This document shows, one piece after another, positions 12,024-24,378 of a stretch of DNA of 64,000 nt (the stretch's first letter is position 1; each line of letters starts with the position of its first letter). The stretch comes from Blasia pusilla (lineage: Eukaryota; Marchantiophyta; Marchantiopsida; Blasiales). Position numbers and translations under genes: made by a program. The DNA lies in the NCBI GenBank assembly GCA_050084515.1, contig CM114271.1, positions 13,268,001 through 13,332,000 on the forward strand, given 5' to 3'. The notes below the pieces were generated by a model, which saw only the letters and a list, made by a program, of their open reading frames with translations, searched no databases and was not told the DNA's origin.

Positions 12024-13931
12024 TATTGAAACACAATGTAGTTGTGTGTAGGGTGTCATGTTTATTCTGCCATCACTCGCAAAGTTACATTGTTATATCA
12101 TGACATTATTGCTTACATTTGGGACTAATTGTTACATCATTAACTAATGATGGATACCCTTGAGGTTGCAAGAGAGGAAGGAAACTTTGAGGCAAAAAAT
12201 AGTGCAAATTTTGGCCATGAGCCATCCAGACATTTGAACCAACATCATTTTTCGACAGAGGATGTCAAAAACTTTGCTAGAAAAAATGACAGGGAGAATT
12301 TTCCTTCTTATATTCCACAAGCATTTTCCGCAAGCATGGAGGCAGAGTTTGAGAATTGGAAGGTATTAGATTTTTTACACCAACCGAGCGGGCAAAGTCT
12401 TAGTCTCAAAGAAGATACTTATGGATGCAAAATGTAGACTGATGAGCAACCACGAACACTTGTCATTTGGCTGGCGGTTATTTTGAAAGGAATTGCAACT
12501 ATTTCTTCTTGTAGAGTGCTTGCTTGGAAATTGTATGCATATAATTAATACGACTGACGACTCTTTGAGTATGTGGCAACAAATCGGCATTGTGAGCAAA
12601 GTCGACTTATTATGGGGAATAAGTCGACATTATTGACAATGCTGATTTGTTGCCAACTTGCACCTAACTTGTAATGCCTCGTTTGACATAAAAATACATT
12701 ATATATCAAATAATACAAATGCACTCTCTCTCAATTGAAATGAAGAAATTGTGCAATATGTTTGACAATTTTGAATTTGCCTTGGATTGTTGGTGTGCGA
12801 TAAACTCTAGAGAAAAATTATGTACTCATATGAACAAGAAATATAGGAATTGTACATATCAATATGGAGCAAAAAGAAGAGGGAATCAAATGGTGTGAAG
12901 GATGACTTCCACCAAGAATTCAAAGGTTGTGATGAAGATAGGCCATGTTAGTAGCACATCCAAGATTGTAACACCTAATGCCCAAATGAAGCGATCTTAG
13001 GGGATTCAAGCAAAGGAGTGCAATGATCGGTAACTAATTATAGTTTATCATGGCTTAATAAGATAGGAGTTAGTAGAGACTAAGTAAGAGGAATCACTAA
13101 GAATAGAAATGCATAATTTAGGATTAGGCCAAAAGGATAAAGAGGATTGGGGCCAACTTGAGGATAAAAAGATGACGTGGAAGATGAGGAGCGGATAAGA
13201 TAAAGAGAATATTAGATAAGTAGATATGGTGCACACCATATGGTGCCTATGGATAGGAGGACATATAGCAAACATGTAAGAGAATTATTTGCATGACCAA
13301 TGAAAAAGAGAAGATGTAGATTCAATCTTATTGGTTTTGGATGTAAGGGGAAGCTATCATGACGGAGTATATAAAGAGGGGAGGAAGGCCTTACGTGTCA
13401 TCCTTCCTTCTCAAACTAAGATCCTTATATTAGCTTGCCAGAGTCCTAGTGGATCATCCCTCCTCGAAGAAGAGAGAGCACTCTTACCAAGAGTTTTGAA
13501 CTTCAAGGGAGTTTTGGGAGGATTATGGTTTGAGGAGTTTCTAAACTCCTAAAAGGCTTGTGGAGAGAGAGAGAGTTATGGTGAGTCCATGGATCATGGA
13601 TTATATCAGCCTCCTTGATTTCCGCCATCAAATTCATTCATAATTCTCTTGTTCTATGTAGAAAGGATCACTTTCGTCACTATCTAGTGTATCACTTTGG
13701 GGCAAACTTTATGAATTTGGTTATGAACTCACCTAATCCATTTATCTTATCTATTTTCGCTTATTAGACCACATAGGATTATTGTGTGTATATTTTGATA
13801 TAGTCTTATGCAAAGGGACTTGAATCAACACTCTTAATTAATTTATTGATAAAGTTGAAAGACACAAGCTTGTGAGAGATTGAGAGCATAGAGGGGGCAA
13901 TGAATTTGAGAGGGGTGCTATCCCAATCATC
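12024..13931. other. Unassigned AT-rich region
   Basis: Contains one 96-codon plus-strand frame at 12147-12437 of polar composition with no recognisable domain, and the foldback at 12575-12654. Nothing else was recognised. The frame may be chance. Confidence 0.25.
12575..12654. repeat. 80-bp foldback (imperfect inverted repeat)
   Basis: Outer arms GGCAACAAATC...GCATTGT and ACAATGC...GATTTGTTGCC pair. Inner arms GTCGACTTATT and AATAAGTCGAC pair around a 6-nt loop (ATGGGG). A short unpaired internal loop separates the two stems. It may be a small foldback element or hairpin precursor; no flanking duplication was identified. Confidence 0.8.
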
Positions 13932-13971
13932 ACAAGGTGAGGGATCCACTATAGTGGATCCCTCAGCTTGT
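13932..13971. repeat. 40-bp palindrome without loop
   Basis: The 28-bp core TGAGGGATCCACTA plus its exact reverse complement has no spacer, and ACAAG/CTTGT arms extend it outside one mismatch. Such spacerless palindromes are unstable in replication, so its survival is notable. Confidence 0.92.
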
Positions 13972-14289
13972 GAACATATACAAGAGTGTTTCTTGACTGA
14001 CTCTATCCCCGCGCATTCAATCTGCACGGCTTACTTAGTAGGTTCTCCTCACCAACATGGTCACAACAGCTTCAAAGTTGAGTGCACTCAATCCGCAAGC
14101 TTGATCTACCATCACCATTCCCTCGCTTTCTCACTATCGTGGGGTTTGGGAGACACGAAAGGGGGAATGTGGAGGGTCTGAACCTTGGCAATACAAATAA
14201 AACCGAGCAACACAAATGAGCCCAAGTTTTCAAATCTGACACGTCAAGCCATCTCGGTCTAAACATGCCACATCAACCTAGGAAGTTGT

Positions 14290-15440
14290 AAACGTCCCAC
14301 TCCAAACCTTCCTCCTCCTTGTTAACACCTCCTTTTCTGACCTCCATCCTCACCAAGGGTTCTAAAAACCTGGAGACTTTGCCCAAAGGTACATCCCAAC
14401 ACTAGGAACAAAGGGGAAAAGAAAAAAGTTGAAACAACCACACCCACATTGATTTAAAAATCGTAAACCCAAATGGGGTGTTTCATTTTGGGGGGATCAT
14501 GAGGGGTTCAAAAGCAGATCCAAACCGTTGAAGTGGTGCCAAGATTTCATTCCAAGGTGTGTGCCAATTTTTACTGCCATCCAATGGTGCGATGAAAAGT
14601 TATGTCCATATTAACCTCAGAAATCGCAAAACGTCCTCTTCCTCCTTCTTGGTGTCGCTTTTTGTAGCCTCCACCCTCTACATGGGACCCAAAAATCATA
14701 AGACTTCCTCCTGGATGGAAACCCTAACCCAAGAACAGAGGAAAAAAGAAAAAATTACAAATGAACACTCACACATGGAATTAAAAATCTTAAACCCTAA
14801 AAGTGATATTTCATTTCTGGTTTGAGCACCAAGAGCTGACTGGCAGATCTGAACCGTTCAAGATGTGGAGGAATTTAAGGCCTTGATGTGTGCCAGGTTT
14901 CATCACCATCCAATGGTGGGAGAGAAAGTTAAATGCATGATACAATGAAAATGCCATCAAGACTAGAAACAATCCTACTCAAGGCCCTCTTCCTTCATCT
15001 TGGCGTGTCTTTTTGTACCCTCCACCCTCTATAGAGGGCCCTAAAATCATAAAATATTCCTACTAGTGTACCCTGTACTGTGGAACAAAGGGCAAGAGAA
15101 AAAACTTCATATGACACATGGAATTAAAAATCATGAACCATAAAGTGGTCTTTCCTTTTTGGTTTGAGCATGGAGAGCTAACTGCCAGATGTGAACCGTT
15201 GAAGTGGAAGGATTTAGGACCTTGGCTTGTGTTAACTTTCAGTGCTAAATGCAAGATGCGACAAATTTGTTAAATCCATGATGACATGAAAATGGCAGAG
15301 AGAGGTGGAACCTTCTCTTCATACGTGAGCCCTCTTTTAGTAGGTTTCCGCCTGAACCAAGGGTGCAAGAATGTTCAATTTTTTTCCCGAGGGGCAACCC
15401 AATCCTAGGAATATAGGACATATAAATATTTATATATCCC
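14290..15440. repeat. Degenerate tandem array, about 340-bp unit, 3.4 copies
   Basis: Landmarks recur in order at near-constant spacing. GAACCGTT occurs near 14521, 14858 and 15197. TTAAAAATC(A/G/T)T occurs near 14453, 14780 and 15125. CCTCCACCCTCTA-like words occur near 14340, 14670 and 15020. Copies have diverged by substitution and small indels. No coding potential is shared across copies. Confidence 0.8.
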
Positions 15441-15479
15441 AAAAACATTAAAAGACACGTTATCATTGGAGCATGAGAC

Positions 15480-15740
15480 CACAAAAACACACTAGTCATT
15501 ATTTATGACTCAATATTACTAGGCAAGTGAAAGAAGTACGACTAGTCTTTACTAAAGGGTATTGATAACTACTTTAGTAATAAGTACATGACTAGGTGAG
15601 TTGTGCAACCTTAAATTTTAGGACTAAACCATTTTAGTCATACTTTGAGTCATTCTTTCGGCAAGTCATTTAAAGCCTAGTCATAAAAACCACACAAGAG
15701 ACTAGGTTATATGACTCATATAAGACACAAATGGCTTGAC
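15480..15740. repeat. AGTCAT-rich segment
   Basis: Many ACTAGTCAT/ATGACTAG words in both orientations, and the phrase AGTCATAAAAACCA, which also occurs near 2410. It resembles the 2160-2430 region and may be a diverged copy of the same short repeat. Confidence 0.4.
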
Positions 15741-16399
15741 AATGACTTAGGAACTTAGAGCAAAGAGGGGAATTACAAAAATACATTGATGAATTTCATA
15801 CTTTACAACTCTCCATTCATAATATAAGTCGAGCAAAAGCTCTTGACAAATTCTTGTAAGGATTTAAGCTCATACTTGGAAAGAAGTACTTCTCCAACAA
15901 TCGATGGATGTGTTTTTTTCGCGACCAAGTTGAGGCCGAGGTTGAAGTTTTTTTTTACAAGCGACATATATTTATTCAAGTTACCTATTCATATCTTTTC
16001 ACTTAACATATTAGGGATTTTTTAGTATTGGGTATCTATTATAGTAGTTAGGTTTATAAGGATGTAGAGAACATCATTGATATATGATATTAAGACACAT
16101 AGACGTATGTTGAATATCCATAGTTACGGATATTCTAGGTTGATGAAAGGATAGACTAGACGATTGGCCACACCACGTTGCTTATTGCCGCACATCACAT
16201 GTCTTAGTCAAAGAGAGTGTAGATTTAGTACCGCATGTTTTAATTTTGGGTGATTGAGAGATTACTTACAAGGGTGAGAGTGATCGTTCAAGGGGGCACA
16301 AGGATCAACATGATGTCCTTTTAGGACTTTTAAAGGTGAGTACTTGAGAGTAATCTTGGAGGATTTATATGGATTGAGACGAGGTTTTGGGAGTCACAA

Positions 16400-17300
16400 C
16401 GTGAGGGAATGTCTTGACCTCAGAGAAAGGAGAGGTCTTAGAGAAGGATTTTGTAAGTGCATCATGACTCAAGTTGAGTGGTCCTACCACTTGGGCATAC
16501 GAGATGGATGACCGGGGTAGAAGACCGCATTGGTTTTCAGGAGCTATAAGTACCATAAAGTTGCATGACTTTATTGCAGAATTTATATTTAGGAGTTGGA
16601 GTGATTCACACAAGATTAGGATTTCCAGAGAGTTCAACTTTTTCACATTATGGAACGGTATGTTGTAGCACCTAGAGGAGGCATCCATGGTTGACTACCA
16701 TAATTTTTCCCATAGATTGAGGATTTGAGACTCTACTATGATCCACATTATGTATCATGGAATAAGCCATTTCCAGATGATAAGGAGAAGTTAGAGGAGG
16801 CTACTTCTCTGCCACTACCGAGAGTTAAGGAGGAATGATTCAAACTAGGGAAGTTGTATTGTCTAGTCAAGTTTGTCTTAGGTTCAACATCCATTAATCC
16901 CGTGGTTGAGTTTTTGGCGGAATTAAAAAGGAACTACTAGGAGATACAATCTGAGTGAGAAGTTACGGAGCATCCACAATTTCCACAGTTGCAAGGGGGG
17001 AGTTTGCGAGAAGCATTTACGCATTTACATTGATAGATTCGTATCACTTAAGGGATAATAGAAGCCCAAGTTGTTAAGACATGGTATGGGATGTTGGAAC
17101 GAGATCCATAGAAATGGGAAAGGGATGTGATACTCATGCATCGCATGTTACCTACATTGAGAAATATCTCTAAGATGGTTGAGCGTAACGCGGCCGAGGA
17201 GAGTGTTGCAACTATGAGTTACGCATGAGAGATGCCACGTGTGTTTGTACCACCAATGCAGCAATGTGTATCTTGAGAGAGAAGTATGGCATAGCGAGCT
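16400..17300 (+). pseudogene. E3 gag remnant
   Basis: The frame at 16474-16668 reads GPTTWAYEMDDRGRRP ... FSGAISTIKLHDF, clearly the E2 gag N-terminus. Downstream blocks match the FQHLEGAP and YDPHYV segments in shifting frames. Not translatable as one protein. Confidence 0.8.
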
Positions 17301-18004
17301 CATGGAGGTTATCGCGCAACAACATATGCCACAACAATCTATACCGTCATATGGAGGTCAACATTAGCTAGGAGATATTTGTTAGGCATTTGTAGAGCCC
17401 ATTGCTTGTAAGATTGCATATGATGGAGAAATGAACTTGTGCCCTAGCATGCAGGTGTAGATAGGCCCCCATCACTAATATTCAAGTGTGACTATTGTCA
17501 ACAGTATGGTGGTAAGTGTGCTAGACGTTTTTTCCTGTACCCTGAGCTATGTTTGGATTGACTGCCAGAGAGGATACGGGAGTGAGTTGGTGGTCCGTAT
17601 GGGACTAGATGTTGTGCACTAGATGGTCGCATAGGCGGAGAAGGAGTTGGATATACTCATGGGGGAGTTGGGTATGCTCACGGAGGAGGTAGAGATCCGC
17701 CACCTCAACGAGTCAAGGAGGATTCTAGGTGCAAGGCTAGGATGGCAGTTCAGATATAATAGTTACAACAACACATTGTCGTGATGGCATTGAGGTTACT
17801 TGATTATGGGCTAGTGGCATTGACCTCATATATGGAGTCCCCATAGACATGGAGGATCCTGGTTGGATATGTGGGGTTGCACACATGGTTTTTTTCCTTA
17901 CCCGTGAAGTAGCCGAAGAGTTAGATCCACAAGGAGGGAAAGCCAGGAAATAGACCAAGATTTCTCAATCATACATTTTGTTCGAGGCGATGAGGATTCC
18001 ATCA

Positions 18005-18113
18005 ATGAGTCTCTTCCTCTTGAAACTCTTGATCGATGAGTCTCATCCTCTTGAAACTCTTGATCGATGAGTCTCATCCTCTTGAAACTCTTGATTAGAG
18101 TTTCAAGAGGATG
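18005..18113. repeat. Three 31-bp repeats ending in a hairpin
   Basis: Units start at 18005, 18036 and 18067 (ATGAGTCTCATCCTCTTG...). The third runs into an inverted partial copy, giving a perfect 16-bp stem ATCCTCTTGAAACTCT / AGAGTTTCAAGAGGAT around a 5-nt loop. It lies inside E3, close to where protease and DNMT are missing. Confidence 0.92.
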
Positions 18114-18679
18114 GATGTTGTTGGTCTACATAAGTGATGGTTGATGGGAGAAGTGAGGAAGATGATTCCTCTTGCAGATGCTTAGATGGAGCCTATGTCG
18201 AGTATGTTGATGGGGACGGCCATTGTCATGTATCACATAGTCTATAAAGGTATTGGCTAGGTGCAAGAATATGAGAGATAGACAACCATGGACTTCTTAA
18301 AACGTTGCTCGAGCAAAGAGTGTGGAGGCAGCCACAACAACACATTTTCATTTTTTAGATGTGGAGCATGATGCGGGAGGTCAAAGTGGGGTGGCTAAAG
18401 TAGAGTGGCTAGGGTTGCTATATAGCAACCAAAGCTAGAGGTAGGGTCTTCTTCAATTGAGGTCACAATAGAAACTTGAGAGATTGTGATAGATCTTGAG
18501 TTAAGATGAGGAGAGAGACGACACATATATAGGTTCTAGAGACGGCATGTGAGGTGTTTAGGCTTTAGTATGAGAGACTAGGGTATGTTGAAGGATCTCG
18601 GGATATGGATAGTTTTGGCTAGTGATACACCAATCTTTTGTTGACCCCATATTAGATATTCCGACATGGAATGAGCCTT

Positions 18680-19930
18680 GATTTAGAATAGGAGCTAGGA
18701 CTTGTGGAGTTATTGCATGGGGAGCAAGCATCTATCATAATTATGTCATTAAAGAAGGATATATATGGCAATTGTATGGATAGGCGAATGTGTGGGGATA
18801 ACCATCATATCAATTGACACACGAGGTCACATCAATACGCCATGCCTACTCGTGAGGAGATATTTGTTATAGTTGGGCATGTAAAGATCTTCAATAATTT
18901 ACATCTCCATGTTGGCTATCATTAGCTTCCTATCAAGATGGAGGATAGGGAGAATATAATGTTTTTTGGAGGATAGATCAATTTGGAAGAGACATTTTGT
19001 ATCAGTGGCAGTTTTTTACTTTTTTGCTGAAAATGCCCCTGCGGAGTTCCAAAGAGATGGATAGGAATAAAACTAGCTTGGATTTTGTACGGTATTACAA
19101 AGATTCTATTCTTATCTTGAATTCCATGATTAGGGAGCATAAGCAACACTTGGAGGAGTTATTTAAGCGATTTCAATTACATGGACTAAAGTTACATCCA
19201 AACAAGTGTAGGTTCTTCCAAGAGCGGATCAAGTACTTGGGATATACAATATATCAATATGGATTAGGTGTTCACAAGACAAAGATGGAGGCTATTGTGT
19301 CAATTCCACGCCCTACAAATATGAGTTGAGTCCAACCATTTCTAAGATAGGAAAACTTCTATTAATGGTATGTCAAGGGTTTTAGTGCGATCGCAAAGTC
19401 TTTGATCTTGTTGATAAGACTTGATCAAGTTTGGCATTGGAGAGATGATAAGGAGCAAGAATTTTATGAGCTCCAATGATAAGTCAAAATCTGATCTTTT
19501 TTACATAAACACATTTAATTTTGAAGGATTGTCCAATTCAATTACACACATATTGGAGCATGTTGGGTCTAGAAAGAGTACTCACTTAGAGAGATGAAGA
19601 GGAGAGGGAGTTTGTTGTGGCTCATGTTAGCTAATCAAAAAAATTGTAGAGGCAAAGTATAACTTCTATGAGGGAGACTACTTGGTTGTAATGTGGGTGG
19701 TAGCATATTTTAGGTGTTGTCTATTCGATAACCCTTTCACACTTATCTCTAATTATAAATGGTGGAGGGTGGTTGATCGAGTTTGAAAAGCTTACATAAA
19801 TGTTTGTTAGGTTCTCTTACTAGTACTTGAGTATGACTCTATTAGTTTAAGGTGGTGCATAGGCTAGGTCGGTTGAACCAAGATGTAGATGGATGGAGTT
19901 GCAATCCATGCTTGAGTTAGAGAGACAACA
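18680..19930 (+). pseudogene. E3 RT and RNase H remnant
   Basis: The frame at 18997-19329 shows the RT palm and thumb: FVRYYKDSILIL where E4 has YYIDD, then LHGLKLHPNKCRFF, IKYLGYTIY and IPRP. The catalytic aspartates are altered. RNase H similarity follows (TKYSSYEG-like and LITDHQ-like segments) in shifted frames to about 19930. Confidence 0.8.
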
Positions 19931-20489
19931 TAATATAAGCTTTATAGCATGGAGAGAGTGATGGGAAGATGGTACTCGGTTGGCATGCATCTACCTTTCT
20001 TTACTAATTGATTATATTAGGTCAAAAATAGGTGGTACCTCTAGTGTTAGTCTCTATAAATGATGAATTTTCTTTTCATTTCTTTGCGTTAGGAAAATGC
20101 CATAATTAGTATTGAACCCTACTCAAGGAGGCATGCTTACATCCATAAGTTTCTAAATGCACTAACGTACAATCCCACGTAGATGACCATTGGAAGTATC
20201 ACCCGAGTTGGTGATTGCATGCTTTGGTTCGTAAACGTCTTTTCAAAATGATAGACTAGATAGCAAATAAACTCATGCTTATCTAAAAGAGGACCTTTAC
20301 ATGGCTTGGATTAATGAACGAAAATATTGGGTATTACTTGTATTTCACCTCCATCCATGATTGATAAACATCCTCTACCCTTTTCTCTCTCCCTACACAA
20401 TTTAAGATCATAGATGATCACTATACTTATTCCCTGTATCTTATAAATGAGTCATAAGTTTTCCTAAATTTAAGCCTACACTCATTAAT

Positions 20490-20930
20490 CTCTAAGCCCC
20501 TCAAGAATGGATAAGGGCCAAGCTATTTTCTCAAGAGAAGTAGTTCCCTCTCATTAGAAGAGCAACCAAGTCTAATACCATAGTCTCAATAATAACAAGC
20601 ACAACTCTTCTAAGATAAGGTGCCTCTCCAAAATACTCGACTTCACATTCAAAAATCTCTCAAACTCCTAAATAATTAATCATGGCCAAGCTAGCTATTC
20701 TCCCAAGAGGGGCACTCCACTCTCCTAGGAAGAGTAATTAAGTCTAATACCATAGTCATAAGAATAACAAACACAACTCTTCTAACATAAGATGTCTTTC
20801 CAAATTAAGCATTCGATTCCATACTCATCAAAATGTCAAATCCTAAAGAATGGATAATGGCCAAGCTATTTTCTCAAGGAAGGTAATCCACTCTCATTGG
20901 AAGAGCAATCAAGGCCCATACCATTTTCTC
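20490..20930. repeat. Tandem array, about 170-bp unit, 2.6 copies
   Basis: GGCCAAGCTA recurs near 20517, 20686 and 20860 (spacing 169-174). The words GGAAGAGTAA/GGAAGAGCAA, AAGTCTAATACCATAGTC and CACAACTCTTCTAA repeat in the same order. Copies are diverged. Satellite-like, but far too short to call a satellite locus. Confidence 0.75.
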
Positions 20931-23900
20931 AGGAATTTTGAAATTAAAAACAATTTAAGAAAAATCTAATTTAAGGTAGTGAATCTTTGAAGTTCCCTCG
21001 TCTTTATGTACTCATAAGGGATCCAAATGAGTACAAAGTGATGCCAATTTTATCTTGTGTCACATGACTTTCTCTCAAGACTTAGCGAATCACTTTTGGA
21101 GATAAGTAAATTTTTTTGTATCTCTTCTTAAAATATATCTTCATAAAACCATTTCATATCCTCGTAGCTATTCCAACTATTCTAGCCTTGATTTATTCGC
21201 TAACCACAAATATTTTATTAGTACACCAACCTATTACTTTATTTTATTTTTTTCCCATGTGTCATTAATGATATATTTTCATAGAGTTGGGTTTGCATGA
21301 ATGAGGTACACACAAACCCTCTATTTTGATTTTCTATTTTCCATGTCTAATTTATGAGCTCTTTTCCTATAATTGGGCCAACATAAGTAAGGTACCATTA
21401 AGAGGTTTAAACATTAAAATTTATTTTCCGAAGTTAATTAATCACTCAATAATTATTATCATATCTCTCTAAAACTAATAATAGTCGAATGTATACGTCG
21501 AATCAATTTTTTATATGAAAATATATCTTGGATCTTGACACGGGTGTGATCTAAGGAAGATTAGCTCCAAATTAGCCTTATCTAGGGTACACTCTCTCTT
21601 GGCATATTTATGGGTGACTTATACACATAATTGACCTCCTCATAGGAAGTCGATCATAAGCAACCTAGAATATCTCACTCTGTCTCTACTAAATTTCCAC
21701 ATTGTCCTCTCATAAGAGCCCATAATATATCACGCCAAAATTCGGCTCAAAATCATTTGATTAATCTCCAAACGAAAAATACGAATTTCTAGATATTTTC
21801 AAGCCCTTCGGCCCTTCACTCTCCTTCCTTTGTTTTGTCACTAATCTGGAGCTCTATGGGCTTACGTAGCACATGCAAAGACTAAGGCATCCTAACATGC
21901 ACTAGTTCCACAAGAAGGGGGCCAACCTCTCTATGATTACTACTCCTCATAGAAGGAAGGGTGACCAATGCTCGTAGGTTATCTCTAAATAGTAGGTCAT
22001 ATGTTACCTCTGAAAATGGGCAAATATAAGACCCAACTCGCCAAAAGGAACCCTTCCCACCTTAGCATATATAATGTGGATGCAATGCAAGCAAAAATAA
22101 GCCACTACGGCAAAGCAAGATCAAACAGGAGAAGAATGCAAAATGTTGCTTACCGCACCATCTTTTTCCCACCACATACCTACAATGAGTATTTACGACC
22201 CTATGTACGATCGTGGAATGGAACTCCAACGTCTCCCAAGCAAGAACTAAATTGGTCTCTCTAGTGCGTCATTTATCTTTAACTAGTAATAATAGTTAAA
22301 GAGACCTATTAAGAACACTTAGTTCTAAGAGGGCTCGTTGAGTAAGGTTAGTTCTTGGAGAGGCTACTTAAGCAATTTTTTGTGAGTATTCACACCACCA
22401 ATAAGGAGCTCCAAGCCATGCAATTCGCAATTTTTTTGAATGGATTCCTTGATTTTGCAATACGGGTTTGTGTGCTTGGGTTCATATGTACCAATAGATA
22501 AACTCCCAAGATCTCCACACAATGCTTTCTCAAACCTTAGGCTATCCTAGTAGGGTTGGACTCGAACACTTGAAGTCCATGTCCGTAGACTTATGTCTAT
22601 ACCTAGGACAGACAAGTTCGTGCAGGTTCGGGTGCCCACGGCTCGTACCTGAGCCCACACAGGTTTTGTGGCCACGTACGCACGGTTGGTTTAGATCCAT
22701 GCAGGGCCCACAAATAGCGGACCCAGAGCCCGCCATACGCGGGCTCTACGGGCCTCAACCCGCCCAATGGGATCCAACCTGCCATGTGCAAGCCTTGCAC
22801 AAGCTTGATCCCATCCTACGGGCTTGACCGCCGCCACAAAACCGGTGTGAGCTTGGCTAGCGCGGGTGCCTACTACGGGCTCGGCGGTCTCGGATGCGGA
22901 CCCCGGGTACCCGAGCACCCTGTCCTGACATATCTGTCCCATGGAAAAACTTGTGCGTTTCCATGAAACCTTATGTCCAAGTGTGGGTTGCTAAATTTGA
23001 ACTTAGTTATCTATAATTGAGATATTGATGCATTTGGTTATGTTAGTCAATAACTATTGCAGAATGTCAATTTCGAGTGGAACTTGGCATATTGGAGGGC
23101 TGATTTGGCTTATTTTTGTTCTCATGTCACCACAAATTTGTGTGTGGTTTCTTATAGGACACATATTGTCCTCACGCTTTATGCATTAGCAGGAAGGAAT
23201 GCAACATTCATAGAATGGCATAAATTCTGCACAACTAGGCTTAAACATTACATTGGAACGAGGGAAAAGTTCAAGAAAAGTAGTTCAAAGAAAGCAATTA
23301 CTATTTGGCACTACCTACTATGCTTGCAAAAATCAAAATGATATATTTGCTTCAACTAGAGTCAAAATTTCTGTAAGGTGTCTAGAATGGAGAACAATAT
23401 TCCATACCACGACAAGTGACCTTAACTTATTGATCTGATTTCACATCTATTTATTCATTTGATTTCAAACACACTACCTAATCTTACCAAATAAGGTAAT
23501 CCTCTATCTTTCAATCAGATTTGTAGTCTCACATATTGAACTATCTGCTTCCTTTCATTTCGTTGTTGCAATATTTAAGGCATATTCATAGGTTTTGAAG
23601 ATTGAGTTATATTCGAGCTCATCGTAAGCACAAACTCCTCCATGTTATACTCCAATGAAGTAAGAAAGCTTAATCTTGCTTAGTTAATTAAGCAAGATTA
23701 TCATGACTAGGGTTAGTTAACCATAGTTAGTATAATTAAATATTATAATTAGGGTTAGTGTTAGAGTTTCTTGTACAAATACTATATATTTGAAAAGGGG
23801 ACCAATCCACACTCGTTTTCTCGCAAGTACCCTCGCCTGCACGAATATGTGCGTCATAATTTCTCGGACACGGCTTTATCTGCATGCAACCTTGCTCCAT

Positions 23901-23970
23901 ATGCATATCAAGCCACTTGCACTATGTTCTGTCCTTTATAGTACATCAAACCGGATCTGTAAGTACATGT
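20931..23970. other. Unassigned; includes a GC-rich block at 22540-22950
   Basis: Mostly AT-rich and non-coding. The block at about 22540-22950 is much richer in G and C, with many GGGCTC/GAGCCC/GCGGGCT words, reminiscent of subterminal repeats of some plant DNA transposons. No terminal inverted repeats or target duplications were found, so it is not called. A short perfect inverted repeat (11-bp arms AATCTTGCTTA, loop GTTAAT) sits at 23672-23699. Confidence 0.35.
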
Positions 23971-23974
23971 AGGG

Positions 23975-24290
23975 TGCCTTTGAGGAGTTTAGAGTACAAC
24001 CTCAAGAGGCCAAGGATGACCTACTAAGTGTTAGGGTAACGTGAAAGAGCAAGTTTTTATGTATTTTGGGCTCTTTTGGAACCATATTGAGGAACTAACT
24101 ATTTCAAGAAAGATCTTATTGTGAATATAGTTGAGTTGCCTTTTCATTTTAGGAAGCAACCCTTAATCTACTATTTCAGGTCAAGAGCATGATGTGACTT
24201 ATGTAAAAAAATTACCAAAGATCGAGTTTGGGGAGAGGGGGAAGAGATAAACCCAAGGAAAGGTGTTAAAAGGAAGTGATTACCTAAAAC
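23975..24290 (+). repeat. Diverged LTR fragment upstream of E4
   Basis: Shares an ordered series of words with the E4 5' LTR 400 bp downstream: AGGATGACCTAC, AGAGCAAGTTT, CATATTGAG(G/A)A, TCAGGTCAAGAGC, GTGACTT(A/G)TG and GGGGAGAGGG/GGGAGAGGGG. It is the same strand and much more diverged. It is probably a relic of an earlier insertion of the same family. Confidence 0.65.
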
Positions 24291-24378
24291 ATCCATTCGT
24301 GATCCCTGTCGTTATAGAATGGAGAGTGTAGGTTGTGATCTTATATTGAGTAGGAAACGATTCCTTATATACAAATTT

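Larger units (their letters stand above)
15915..20000 (+). mobile_element. E3: old Ty3/gypsy copy lacking protease and DNMT
   Basis: Plus-strand leader (from about 15915), gag (16400-17300), gag tail, a short linker, RT (18680-19480) and RNase H (19500-19930), all alignable by eye to E4. The stretch between the gag tail (17955) and the RT linker (18275) is about 0.33 kb, against about 1.95 kb in E4; protease and DNMT are absent. AT drift and stops in every frame make this the most decayed copy. No LTR or integrase was recognised. Confidence 0.8.

Noticed and set aside
22540-22966. GC-rich block with frames on both strands as a gene
   Set aside because: The frames are short, overlap on both strands and have repeat-like Pro/Gly/Arg composition. 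No splice or domain evidence.
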